A program made the position numbers and the translations under genes. From Paenibacillus sp. DMB5 (lineage in GTDB: Bacteria; Bacillota; Bacilli; Paenibacillales; Paenibacillaceae), in the NCBI RefSeq assembly GCF_001517085.1, contig NZ_LRAC01000130.1:28231-92230 (forward strand): a stretch of DNA of 64,000 nt. The letters run 5' to 3'. The notes under the pieces were generated by a model, which saw only the letters and a program-made list of their open reading frames with translations, did not search any database and was not told the origin of the DNA. This document shows positions 1 to 7,567 of the stretch, in pieces (position 1 is the stretch's first letter; every line of letters starts with the position of its first letter).

Positions 1-79
1 ACCGAAACCAGCTCCATTTAGTTAATACCTTAACTACTTTAATATACGTTCAACTGCCTCCCTTGTCAAAAGAAAAGTG

Positions 80-322
80 TTAATTCATATAACTGCTGAT
101 GCCGAAGATGAGCTTGAATGCCTTCCGGCTTTTCCGGGTTCTTTTGAAACCTGATCTTACATCAAAAATAAATACCGTTCTACCCGCCCAGCATCTTATG
201 TAAACGGAATGCAGCTTTACCGGCCCAATGATTCCCCGCTCCTCAAATTCAGTACCATCGGCAAGCTCCGTCTCAGTACGGATCAGCCAGCGGTTTCCGA
301 GGCCAAACTCAATGTACTTCAA
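80..322 (-). CDS. DUF3977 family small protein
   Basis: Encodes about 80 residues of unknown function. The protein opens LKYIEFGLGNRWLIRTETEL and carries DGTEFEERGI, GPVKLHSVYIR and a basic C-terminus ending KLIFGISSYMN, a pattern I recognise as the DUF3977 family of Bacillales. I chose the TTG start at 322 because AGGGAGTGG lies a few bases upstream and because family members begin with (M)KYIEFG; the same frame stays open to 454 but that extension is Arg/Cys-rich and looks untranslated. There is no signal peptide or membrane segment. It sits 73 bases downstream of the metallophosphoesterase gene on the same strand and could be co-transcribed. The family name is a recollection; the role is unknown. 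Confidence 0.7.
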   Translation of the reverse strand: MKYIEFGLGNRWLIRTETELADGTEFEERGIIGPVKLHSVYIRCWAGRTVFIFDVRSGFKRTRKSRKAFKLIFGISSYMN

Positions 323-395
323 TCTATCCACTCCCTGAACATGGTTAACCCCCCGCTCTCCCGTAAGATTGCAGGGGGTCTGTTTAAAATGAACC

Positions 396-1586
396 CTACA
401 CCAGCACTGTCTTCGCCGACAGCGGCTCTTCCTGATAGCTCTTGCTGCCTTCAAGCAGCACCTCCAGCCTGATCAGCTCCGAGCGGCTGGCCAGCCGGAT
501 TGGAGGTCCCCAGGTACCATAGCCGGATGACACGATAACATGCAGCTTATCTTTGAGCAGATAGCCCCAATCCAGTTCGAACAGGCGTCTCGTAATCCAG
601 TGGTTCGGCGCGATCTGGCCTCGGTGGGTATGACCGGATAACAGCACATCCACACCCGTCTTCGCGGCAATGTCAAAACCGGTCGGCTGATGATCCATCA
701 TCAGTATCGGACGCGTATGATCAAGCCCCTCAAGCAGTGCCTGAACGCTCATTCTGCCGCCTTGCATCGACTCTGCTGTTTTGTCTTTTCGTCCGGCAAT
801 GTATACACCGCCTGCTTCAGCCACTTCATCCTGCAGCACCCTGATACCGATGCCTGCCATCACTTCCGTGTACTGGGCTATTGAACCGCCGTAATACTCG
901 TGATTACCAAGAACGGCGTATACACCATAACGTGCCTTGAGCTGCTTCAGTTGCAGACTCATACCGTTTCGGATAAACGGCTCGATGCTGTCGTCCAGCA
1001 CGTCACCGGCCAGCAGGATAATATCCGGCTCCATCCGGTTGATCTCAGCCACCATTTTGCGCAGATGGCGGTTACCGACGATGTTGCCCAGATGAAGATC
1101 GGATGCCACAGCAACAGTGAGCGGTGCACTGGTCCCGATGGACTTATCGATCCGGACCGGATGGGTCCGTACGACTGTACTCCAGGCATTGCGCGAGCCC
1201 CAGATCAGGAACACAGCCAGCAGCAGCACCAGCGTTATCCCGGCTTCGGCTGTAAATGCACTACGGTCAAAGCCCATCAGACCCAGCACCCAGTAGAGCA
1301 GATCGGTCAGCGGCAGCACAATAACAGCGAATTCCATGCAGGCCAGATAATAAGAGCCGATTACCTTAAACAACCTGGCGGCAGGCTTTACTGCCTTAGG
1401 CCAAGGAACCATTCCGATCATGTAAGCAAAGGCTATAAGCATAAACACCGTCCAGTACACACCTGCCAGGATACCCGGCACTACATCCTTCAGCCAAATC
1501 CAGAGATGATAGCCAATGTAGAAATTAACCAGTCCCAACACCAGCAGCATTACGGCACCAGACAGCAGCATACGCAAATTTTTCAT
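396..1586 (-). CDS. Membrane-anchored metallophosphoesterase (YkuE-like)
   Basis: A 396-residue calcineurin-like phosphoesterase with an N-terminal membrane part. Hydrophobic segments occupy roughly residues 7-27, 37-60, 78-103 and 113-129. The dimetal site follows: D163-x-H165 in SDLHLG, D195 in AGDVLDD, N228-H229 in GNHEYY, H299 in DHQP, and H319 and H321 in SGHTHRGQ. All ligands of the family are present, so it should be an active phosphodiesterase or phosphatase. Relatives with this layout hydrolyse lipid- or nucleotide-linked phosphodiesters, but the substrate cannot be read here. AAGGAG precedes the ATG start. The catalytic domain could face either side of the membrane. No operon partner other than possibly the DUF3977 gene downstream. 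Confidence 0.88.
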   Translation of the reverse strand: MKNLRMLLSGAVMLLVLGLVNFYIGYHLWIWLKDVVPGILAGVYWTVFMLIAFAYMIGMVPWPKAVKPAARLFKVIGSYYLACMEFAVIVLPLTDLLYWVLGLMGFDRSAFTAEAGITLVLLLAVFLIWGSRNAWSTVVRTHPVRIDKSIGTSAPLTVAVASDLHLGNIVGNRHLRKMVAEINRMEPDIILLAGDVLDDSIEPFIRNGMSLQLKQLKARYGVYAVLGNHEYYGGSIAQYTEVMAGIGIRVLQDEVAEAGGVYIAGRKDKTAESMQGGRMSVQALLEGLDHTRPILMMDHQPTGFDIAAKTGVDVLLSGHTHRGQIAPNHWITRRLFELDWGYLLKDKLHVIVSSGYGTWGPPIRLASRSELIRLEVLLEGSKSYQEEPLSAKTVLV

Positions 1587-1715
1587 TATTTCACTCCTTT
1601 AGCGTACAGCTTTTCTATACGTTACGTTCTAATTCAAATCATAACACAGAATATTTGCCAGGTATAAATTCTGCCCGCTGACTCTGATAAAATGCTTTCC
1701 AGACATCTGCTGCAT

Positions 1716-1742
1716 ATAAAAAAAGAAAATGCCTCACGGCAT
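1716..1742 (-). terminator. Rho-independent terminator after bacteriohemerythrin
   Basis: On the minus strand ATGCC-GTGA-GGCAT is followed by TTTTCTTTTTTT, 20 bases past the stop of the bacteriohemerythrin gene. The stem is short (5 bp) but the U tract is long. Confidence 0.6.
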
Positions 1743-1762
1743 CTTCAAGTTCAATTATGTAT

Positions 1763-2173
1763 TTATACCGCTTTGCCCTTGGCGGCAATACAGTCGCCGA
1801 TCAACTGATCGCATTTGCTGATGTGGTTAAGCAGCCAGTCTGTCAATGTGCGGTTCAACTTGATTGTTGAGAGGACAGATACGCCCTTCGTCTTCACCGT
1901 CTCCTCAAGCTCCAGAACAGTCTGCACAAACTCTGCATGTGTCTTCTGGTGCTCCGCCAGCTCAGGGAAGTCAATGTCCACCATTAGCTGCTCTTCACTG
2001 CTGAAGTGCTCCAGCGTATACTCTTTAAGGAATCTCAGTGTCTCTTCGATTTGTTCTTTGCCCTTCTGATTGGTGCATGCCTCAAAAAATTCATTAAGCT
2101 TCTTCAGCAGCTGTCTGTGCTGGCAATCGATTGTCTCCACACCGATGTCGTACGATTCCTTCCAGTCGATCAT
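1763..2173 (-). CDS. Bacteriohemerythrin
   Basis: A 136-residue single-domain hemerythrin, the usual length for stand-alone bacterial forms. Such proteins bind O2 reversibly at a non-haem di-iron centre and serve in oxygen storage, delivery or sensing in the cytoplasm. The ligand motifs are all visible: H in IDCQHRQL, H and E in EHFSSEEQLM, H-x4-H in HQKTHAEF, and H-x4-D in NHISKCD. The protein starts MIDWKESYDIGV, typical of the family. AAGGTGAGTT lies just upstream of the ATG. It is monocistronic, bounded by a terminator. A perfect TGTGA-N6-TCACA site lies about 80 bases upstream of the start, suggesting FNR/CRP-type control, which fits an oxygen-handling protein. Confidence 0.92.
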   Translation of the reverse strand: MIDWKESYDIGVETIDCQHRQLLKKLNEFFEACTNQKGKEQIEETLRFLKEYTLEHFSSEEQLMVDIDFPELAEHQKTHAEFVQTVLELEETVKTKGVSVLSTIKLNRTLTDWLLNHISKCDQLIGDCIAAKGKAV

Positions 2174-2250
2174 AACTCACCTTGCCCTTTTCCAAATTTT
2201 CCAAGTAGACAAATACACCCCTTATTTTCTACTTTTCCGGACAAAGGTTC

Positions 2251-2266
2251 TGTGAACAACATCACA
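2251..2266. promoter_or_regulatory. Candidate FNR/CRP-type operator
   Basis: TGTGA-ACAACA-TCACA is a perfect inverted repeat matching the TGTGA-N6-TCACA core bound by CRP/FNR regulators; B. subtilis Fnr uses a very similar box. On the minus strand a weak -10-like TAGAAA lies at 2226-2231, which would place the site centre near -40, the usual position for activation. The downstream gene is bacteriohemerythrin. Confidence 0.5.
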
Positions 2267-2296
2267 ACTTTCAGACACGGATTTACATTTTCATAC

Positions 2297-2325
2297 AAAA
2301 AAGCGCAAGAGCTGCTCTTGCGCTT
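2297..2325 (-). terminator. Rho-independent terminator of the nudix-PARG operon
   Basis: Minus strand AAGCGCAAGAG-CAG-CTCTTGCGCTT followed by a T run: an 11-bp perfect stem with a 3-base loop, 49 bases after the PARG stop codon. Confidence 0.85.
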
Positions 2326-2373
2326 GACCTATCTGATATTCTTCAGGTAGCTGTTTCAAGACCTCCGTTAACC

Positions 2374-3237
2374 TTATAGCAGCTTAAGCCGGAAAGCATT
2401 AATAGCCGCCTGGTCCGGTGACAGGTCAAGAATTGCAAATACGATGTGTTTAAAAAGCGTCCGGTAGCCTTCCTCCACCAGCACCTGCCGGAAGTATCCG
2501 GCAACCTCAGCCGGGTCATTGCGGAACACGCCGCAGCCAAATGCCCCGAGTACTATCTCACGGTGACCCTGATCTGCCGCAACAGCCAGAATATAGCGGA
2601 TCCGCTCCAGCATCACCCCGGCAATCAGCGGTATTTCCTGCGGGTCCCGTTCCTTGACCACTCCTGCGTTAACAGCAGGTGCAGTAATCATGGACACGGT
2701 ATAAGGCTTATCCAGCAGCAGATCACGGCTGTCGCGGAATACGGGAACACCCGGAGAATGGATCATATAGTGGGAATATAAGCAAGATTTGCGGCTGCGG
2801 TTATAATCGTACATTTCCTTCATTTGAGAGATCGCCGGATAGAGGGCGGATGCACGTGCAAGGCTCTCCTCCTGGGCTTGGCTGCCCCCAAGGAAGCCGC
2901 CGCCCGGATTTTTGGCAGAAGCAAAATTCAGGCATACGATGTGTTCATGATCTTCCCGTTCCACCAGACGCTGCGCTGCTTCCAGCGTGGACTCGGCCGT
3001 TACTGAGATGTTCGGCTTATCCGCAGGGTGATTACGGAGCTGCTGTGCTGTGCGTTCATTCAGCATCTTGAGCTCCGCGGGCCTATATAACTGTGAACCG
3101 GAAATGGCCGCGCTGACTGCTTCGGCAATATCTGCCTGCTGTCCGGATCTGTTGATATAATGGCCTGCAGCAATAATATCTAAAGTTTCTTGAGCAACTA
3201 ATGCACGTTTATTTCTTCCGTTATTGGAGTTATTCAT
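2374..3237 (-). CDS. Microbial poly(ADP-ribose) glycohydrolase (TIGR02452 family)
   Basis: A 287-residue macrodomain-fold protein of the bacterial PARG type (TIGR02452/DUF2263). These enzymes hydrolyse ribose-ribose bonds in poly(ADP-ribose) and release ADP-ribose. The PARG signature GGG-x7-QEE is intact: GGG at residues 112-114 in NPGGGFLGG and QEE at 122-124, followed by SLARASALY. Later conserved pieces are YSHYMIHSPGV, TAPAVNAG and VLGAFGCGVFRNDP, which form the ADP-ribose pocket in the family. The start is the ATG at 3237; a GTG directly before it is also in frame, and the ribosome site is weak (GAGAG). It follows the Nudix regulator gene by about 20 bases and is very likely co-transcribed with it. 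Confidence 0.88.
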   Translation of the reverse strand: MNNSNNGRNKRALVAQETLDIIAAGHYINRSGQQADIAEAVSAAISGSQLYRPAELKMLNERTAQQLRNHPADKPNISVTAESTLEAAQRLVEREDHEHIVCLNFASAKNPGGGFLGGSQAQEESLARASALYPAISQMKEMYDYNRSRKSCLYSHYMIHSPGVPVFRDSRDLLLDKPYTVSMITAPAVNAGVVKERDPQEIPLIAGVMLERIRYILAVAADQGHREIVLGAFGCGVFRNDPAEVAGYFRQVLVEEGYRTLFKHIVFAILDLSPDQAAINAFRLKLL

Positions 3238-3256
3238 CACTCTCAGCCCCGATCGG

Positions 3257-4156
3257 TTATTCTTTATTTACGTTATACCGGTACAGCCTGGAGGGCCGGT
3301 GACCGGCATCTTTGGTATATTCATCCGTCTCCGTCACACTGTCGGCGATCTTCCTGCGGAAGGCTGCGGCCAGCAGCTCTTTGCCAAGGATAATTTCGTA
3401 GACCCGCTGCAGCTCTGACAGAGTAAACAACGGCGGCATCAGATTAAAAATAATGTCCGTATACTCCACCTTGCCGCGCAGCCGTTCGATAGCATACTGC
3501 ACCATCAGCAGATGATCAAAAGCGAGCCCTTCACTCTCGATAATCCGGCTGTGTGCTTTACGGACATGCCCTTGGACAGTCTCGGTATGGCTGACAGTAC
3601 CTGTAAGTGTGGTTTGCTCATTTTGCAGCGTTATCCGGAATCTTTTCTCCAGCTCATATCCCTGTTCCAGTTCAGTACGGTTTGTTGCCATTAATTGATG
3701 TGTTACCTCGAACCAGGCGGCATCAGCCGCATCATCGCCTGCCTGCACATTCAGCGTTGTCCGGTCAACCAGCGCCATATAGGAGCAGCTGATCACACGC
3801 ATGCGCGGATCACGCTCCACATCACCCCAAGTGTATAGCTGCTCCATGTAGATGTTGTCGATATTCGTCTCTGTATACAGCTCTCTTCTGGCCGCGTCCT
3901 CAATGCTCTCGTTAATGGAAACGAAGCCTCCCGGCAGTGCCCACTGCCCCAGATAAGGGTGCTGTCCCCGCTTGATCAGCAGAAGCTGAAGTGACTTCTC
4001 GGACAGCTTCCGGTAGTTATTCTGCTCCTGTTCCATCACGGTAAAAATCAGCATATCCACGGTCACGGACGGGCGCTCATACACCCCCGCATCATAGTTT
4101 TGCAGAAACTGTTCCTCTGTTTGCCCCTGGGCATCAGTTATGGGTTGCTTGTTCAT
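3257..4156 (-). CDS. Nudix-domain transcriptional regulator, NrtR-like
   Basis: A 299-residue protein with a Nudix domain (about residues 30-160) and a C-terminal winged-helix part (about 220-290, with FDHLLMVQYAIERLRGK, LMPPLFTLSELQRVYEIILG and FRRKI). This layout matches the NrtR/ADP-ribose pyrophosphatase-like group, in which the Nudix domain senses ADP-ribose and the helix domain binds DNA. The Nudix box around residues 77-99 keeps GGF, the first E and RE, but reads RELYTETNI where REUxEExGU is expected: the first E of the pair is T and the G is N. It is therefore probably weakly active or inactive as a hydrolase. I chose the ATG at 4156 because GAAGGAG sits 6 bases before it; an upstream ATG at 4171 lacks a site. 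Leads a two-gene operon with PARG. Confidence 0.8.
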   Translation of the reverse strand: MNKQPITDAQGQTEEQFLQNYDAGVYERPSVTVDMLIFTVMEQEQNNYRKLSEKSLQLLLIKRGQHPYLGQWALPGGFVSINESIEDAARRELYTETNIDNIYMEQLYTWGDVERDPRMRVISCSYMALVDRTTLNVQAGDDAADAAWFEVTHQLMATNRTELEQGYELEKRFRITLQNEQTTLTGTVSHTETVQGHVRKAHSRIIESEGLAFDHLLMVQYAIERLRGKVEYTDIIFNLMPPLFTLSELQRVYEIILGKELLAAAFRRKIADSVTETDEYTKDAGHRPSRLYRYNVNKE

Positions 4157-4280
4157 ATAACGCTCCTTCATCTATTTTAGACGTACGGATAACTTATTGT
4201 TTAATTGTTATTAACATAATGATATTATATGCACAAGCGTAATGGTAAAGTCAAGCTTCTAATGTTTATTTTTGGCAAAC

Positions 4281-4303
4281 AAAAAAACCTGATTGCTCAG
4301 GCT
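4281..4303 (-). terminator. Terminator after the cation efflux gene
   Basis: Minus strand CCTGA-GCAA-TCAGG followed by TTTTTTTG, 24 bases past the stop of the CDF transporter gene. Confidence 0.75.
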
Positions 4304-4326
4304 TTCCGCTTAAACCATTCTATAAC

Positions 4327-5190
4327 TCACACCGGTTCGATATGTACCAGCACATCAGAAACCCGGTGCCGGCCTTTCAGCTGATCCTCGATCTCTTCCG
4401 TGATATCGTGGCTCTGTATGACATTGAGACTGGATTTTACAAGTACCGTTGTATCAACCAGCACGTTGTTGCCGTGTACTCTCGCTTTAATGTCTTTGAT
4501 GGATTCCACACCGGCAATCCCCGCCACCGTCTGCTTCATCAGCTCCAGTTGCCCTGCATCGAAGCCGTCAGTCAGGTCATGGGTAGCTTTACGGAAGATG
4601 TCCCAGGCCGTTTTGCAGATCAGCAGGCCGACGATAACTGCAGTTACAGGATCGAGCCAGGGCAGGCCGAATTGCGATCCGATGATCCCGATAAAAGCGC
4701 CCATGCTGACAAGCGCATCCGAACGGTTATCCTGAGCCACTGCCTGCATGGCATTACTGTTAAGTCTGCGGGCCAGCTTGATGTTATACAGATATACAAC
4801 CATCATGACCACGGCACACGCGGCTGCGGTCCAGGCGGCAATCAGGTCAGGCGTCTCCAGCACCGGCTGGATGAACTTGTTCACGCCCTGGTACAGAACT
4901 TGAAACCCTACAGCAATCATGATGAAGGAAGCAATCAGTGCGGCAACCGTCTCCGCTCTGAAATGCCCGTAGCTGTGATTGGAATCCGGGGGTCTTCTCG
5001 AAATTTTGAGACCGATCAAAATGGCAATGGATGCAATAATATCGGTGCTGTTGTTAAGCCCGTCGGCAAGCAGCGCCTGTGAGCCCGAGAAGGTCCCGAT
5101 CAGCAGTTTGACAGCAGATAACACTATGTATGCCAGCAGACTGAGCCAGGCCCCTTTTTCACTTTGTTTGATGTCGCTGTAGTTTTTCAA
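4327..5190 (-). CDS. Cation diffusion facilitator (CDF) family metal efflux protein
   Basis: About 287 residues with six predicted membrane helices and a cytoplasmic C-terminal domain. CDF proteins exchange protons for divalent metals (Mn, Zn, Fe, Co). The metal-site helices read LLADGLNNSTD (D-x3-N/D) and NRSDALVSMGAF (D-x3-type pair), and HSYGHFRAETVAAL is the conserved loop between helices 2 and 3. The C-terminus has ARVHGNNVLVDTTVLV and VSDVLVHIEP, typical of the cytoplasmic dimer domain. I favour the TTG at 5190 (protein beginning KNYSDIKQSEKGAW) because GGAGG precedes it and relatives start this way; an ATG at 5226 would place the ribosome site inside the gene. The upstream palindrome at 5208-5222 may be its operator. 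Which metal is carried is not visible. Confidence 0.85.
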   Translation of the reverse strand: MKNYSDIKQSEKGAWLSLLAYIVLSAVKLLIGTFSGSQALLADGLNNSTDIIASIAILIGLKISRRPPDSNHSYGHFRAETVAALIASFIMIAVGFQVLYQGVNKFIQPVLETPDLIAAWTAAACAVVMMVVYLYNIKLARRLNSNAMQAVAQDNRSDALVSMGAFIGIIGSQFGLPWLDPVTAVIVGLLICKTAWDIFRKATHDLTDGFDAGQLELMKQTVAGIAGVESIKDIKARVHGNNVLVDTTVLVKSSLNVIQSHDITEEIEDQLKGRHRVSDVLVHIEPV

Positions 5191-5440
5191 AACAAAAGAA
5201 CCTCCAAAACAATAGTATTGTTCCATACTACACGCTGGCATCCGGGTGGGTCTAGAGAAACAGTGTTGCCGGCCGGCGCAAGAGTTAACCTCTCTAAATA
5301 GAGTTGGATACCCGGAAGTGTGTTGCTGTATGCAACAACCTTTGCATTAGTTCAACTTTTAAAGATTAGTCTGGCTTGCGATTACGATAATCAAGGGTGT
5401 ACTGTAACTTTTTCATCTTTACTGAGTCTATTACATATGT
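5191..5440. other. Intergenic leader region of the CDF gene
   Basis: About 250 bases with no convincing gene. It holds the AACAATA-G-TATTGTT palindrome next to the CDF ribosome site and a small GTTGC-TGTAT-GCAAC inverted repeat near 5320. I see no recognised riboswitch core. Confidence 0.5.
5208..5222. promoter_or_regulatory. Perfect 15-bp palindrome before the CDF gene
   Basis: AACAATA-G-TATTGTT is a perfect 7-1-7 inverted repeat that abuts the GGAGG ribosome site of the CDF transporter gene. Its position suits a repressor operator or a leader hairpin. It does not match MntR, Zur or CzrA boxes as I know them. Confidence 0.4.
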
Positions 5441-5478
5441 AAAAAACGGGACGTATTCTGTTAAAGAATACATCCCGC
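5441..5478 (-). terminator. Terminator after ferritin
   Basis: Minus strand CGGGATGTATTC-tttaaca-GAATACGTCCCG (one mismatch) followed by TTTTTTAC. It lies 38 bases past the ferritin stop codon. Confidence 0.85.
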
Positions 5479-5515
5479 ATTTGGCTATAGTATGGCGATG
5501 ATCTGGTCCTGCAGC

Positions 5516-6019
5516 TTATTCCGCAGGCGGCGTAAAGGAACGGGCGGCAAATTCCGCATCCAGCATGTAGAAGGCGTTGCTGTCCGTCTCAATCCGTTTG
5601 AGCTTGGCGATAATATTGCTGAACAGCGCTTCTTCCTCCACCTGCTCATCAATGAACCACTTCAGGAAATAGATGGTTGCATGCTCGCGCGCATCCAGCG
5701 CCAGGTCAGCCAGATGATAGAATTTCTTGGTATTCTGCTGTTCATGGGCATAGGCATGCTCAAAAGCATCCAGCATGGAGGTGTAGTTGTTGTTAGGCTC
5801 CGGCATTGCTGCCAGTGTGGCGCGGTAATCACGGTCATTGAGGAATTTGTAGATCTTCATGGCATGGAACCGTTCCTCCTCTGCCTGTACCAGGAAAAAA
5901 TTAGCGAAGCCGTCCAGGCTCTCACCGGAACAATATGCAGCCATTGCCAGATAGACATGAGCGGAATAGAACTCAAAATTCATCTGTTCATTAAGTGTCT
6001 TCATCAAATCTTCCTTCAT
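5516..6019 (-). CDS. Ferritin (non-haem, FtnA-like)
   Basis: A 167-residue four-helix ferritin that oxidises Fe(II) at a dinuclear site and stores iron as a 24-mer shell. Ferroxidase residues are visible in NFEFYSAHVYLAMAAY (E), AEEERFHAMKIY (E-x2-H), and FLKWFIDEQVEEE (E-x-x-Q/E). The absence of haem-binding Met points to ferritin rather than bacterioferritin. The ATG at 6019 is the start: AGGTGA lies 7 bases upstream, and an in-frame GTG at 6025 would sit on the ribosome site. It is monocistronic and divergent from nagZ with only 116 bases between the starts. I saw no clear PerR or Fur box in that gap. Confidence 0.93.
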   Translation of the reverse strand: MKEDLMKTLNEQMNFEFYSAHVYLAMAAYCSGESLDGFANFFLVQAEEERFHAMKIYKFLNDRDYRATLAAMPEPNNNYTSMLDAFEHAYAHEQQNTKKFYHLADLALDAREHATIYFLKWFIDEQVEEEALFSNIIAKLKRIETDSNAFYMLDAEFAARSFTPPAE

Positions 6020-6135
6020 GAACACGTCACCTCATCCTTGTAAAATGAATTGCTTGTTAAGCCTATGTACTGCTTATTCCCATACATCTTATCATCCCGG
6101 GATGTGAATCTGCAAACGAAAGGAAGGCCCCTTAT

Positions 6136-7491
6136 ATGATTAATACCGGCCGATACACCTCGATAATTACAGCTATAACCTTGATGCTGCTAACCGGCTG
6201 CAGTACGGGTAACAGCGCAGCGGACGGCCCTCCGCCGTCACAAGCGTCTGCCGCTCCTGTCTCACCCGGAGCAGCTGCCGGCGGCGGGTCAGCGCCTGCC
6301 AAGTCCCCTACACCGCAGCCTGCCGCCCCTGAGCCCTCTGTAACACCGTCAGCAGCTCCTTCACTTTCTCCGCCCGCGTATGACAGCGGCAATGACAATC
6401 TTGTAACGCAGATTGCCGGAATGACGCTGGAGCAAAAAATCGGACAAATGCTTCTGGCCGGTATTGATGGTACCAGGCTGGACAGTGAAGCCAAGCGGAT
6501 GATTGCGGAAGACGAGATCGGCGGAATCATCCTCTATAAAGACAATATCAGCAGCCTTAAAAGCATGATCTCCCTGATCAACGCACTGAAGCAGAGCAAT
6601 AGCGCAAACAAAGTGCCGCTGTTCATGAGCGTCGATCAGGAAGGCGGCAAGGTGAGCCGGATGCCTGAAGAATATGCTGCTATTCCGGCTAACAGCAAGG
6701 TCGGAGCCGTAAACAAAACGGAAAGTGCCGCGGAGATGGGCAGTCTGCTGGCAAGGGAAGTCCTGTCATCCGGCTTTAATATGAATTTTGCCCCTGTGCT
6801 GGACATCAACAGCAATCCTGATAATCCGGTCATCGGTGAGCGTTCCTTCGGGAATAATGCCGAGCTTGTCTCACGGCTTGGCATTGCCGAGATGAAGGGT
6901 CTTGCATCTGAAGGCGCCATTCCTGTTATTAAGCATTTTCCAGGTCATGGCGATACCTCTGTGGACTCTCACCTTGAGCTGCCCGTCGTGAACAAAAGCG
7001 TCGCAGGGCTAGCCAAGCTGGAATGGCTGCCGTTTCAGGCTGCGGTCAAGGAAGGAGCGGATGCCGTAATGGTAGCCCATATTCTTTATCCGCAGCTTGA
7101 TCCGGACAAGCCAGCCTCCCTCTCTGCTGAGATTATCGGCGGCCTGCTCCGGGAGCAGATGGGCTTCGGCGGGGTTGTCATTACGGACGATCTGACAATG
7201 GGCGCCATTACGGATCACTATACGCTGCCTGCGGCAGCAGTAGATACTGTCCTTGCCGGCAGTGACATCCTGCTGATTGCACACGAATATTCCAATGAAC
7301 GGAAGGTGCGGGCCGCACTGCTGGAGAGTGTCCGCAGCGGAGTGATCCCGGAATCACGGATCGACGAAAGCGTGTACCGTATTCTGGCGCTCAAAGAAAA
7401 ATATAAGCTGACTGATAAGCCAGTTGCCGTCCCCGATCTGACTGAACTGAACAGTGATATCAAGGCATGGCGCAAGACGTTGGCAAAGTAA
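6136..7491 (+). CDS. nagZ: Glycoside hydrolase family 3 beta-N-acetylglucosaminidase lipoprotein (NagZ-like)
   Basis: A 451-residue GH3 enzyme that removes N-acetylglucosamine from peptidoglycan fragments outside the membrane. Residues 1-22 form a lipoprotein signal ending LLTGC, with C22 as the lipidated cysteine. Residues 27-75 are a Pro/Ala/Ser linker. The catalytic domain starts near QIAGMTLEQKIGQMLL. KHFPGHGDTSVDSH (266-279) gives the Gram-positive NagZ Asp-His dyad (D277, H279) that acts as acid/base, and VVITDDLTMGAI gives the nucleophile Asp near 351. The C-terminal domain seen in B. subtilis NagZ (640 residues) is absent, so this is a short form. AGGAAGG precedes the ATG. A strong terminator follows. 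Confidence 0.9.
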   Translation: MINTGRYTSIITAITLMLLTGCSTGNSAADGPPPSQASAAPVSPGAAAGGGSAPAKSPTPQPAAPEPSVTPSAAPSLSPPAYDSGNDNLVTQIAGMTLEQKIGQMLLAGIDGTRLDSEAKRMIAEDEIGGIILYKDNISSLKSMISLINALKQSNSANKVPLFMSVDQEGGKVSRMPEEYAAIPANSKVGAVNKTESAAEMGSLLAREVLSSGFNMNFAPVLDINSNPDNPVIGERSFGNNAELVSRLGIAEMKGLASEGAIPVIKHFPGHGDTSVDSHLELPVVNKSVAGLAKLEWLPFQAAVKEGADAVMVAHILYPQLDPDKPASLSAEIIGGLLREQMGFGGVVITDDLTMGAITDHYTLPAAAVDTVLAGSDILLIAHEYSNERKVRAALLESVRSGVIPESRIDESVYRILALKEKYKLTDKPVAVPDLTELNSDIKAWRKTLAK

Positions 7492-7520
7492 GTCCGGTAA
7501 AGCATAAGCAAATAACAACA

Positions 7521-7557
7521 AAGGGAGCTGCGGCATCAACAGCCGCAGCTCCCTTTT
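7521..7557. terminator. Bidirectional terminator between nagZ and the efflux operon
   Basis: GGGAGCTGCGGC-atcaaca-GCCGCAGCTCCC with TTTT on the plus side and an A-rich left flank. A 12-bp perfect stem serving two convergent transcription units. Confidence 0.9.
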
Positions 7558-7567
7558 GTATTGGAAT

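Noticed and set aside
900..1667. 255-codon open frame opposite the metallophosphoesterase gene
   Set aside because: His/Gln-rich antisense shadow of a clear gene, without its own ribosome site.
4201..4214. TTAAT-TGTT-ATTAA repeat upstream of the Nudix gene as an NrtR operator
   Set aside because: Short, A+T-rich and likely by chance; not close to a known NrtR box.
5191..5440. yybP-ykoY-type manganese riboswitch before the CDF gene
   Set aside because: No recognisable conserved core loops; only a small hairpin and a palindrome.
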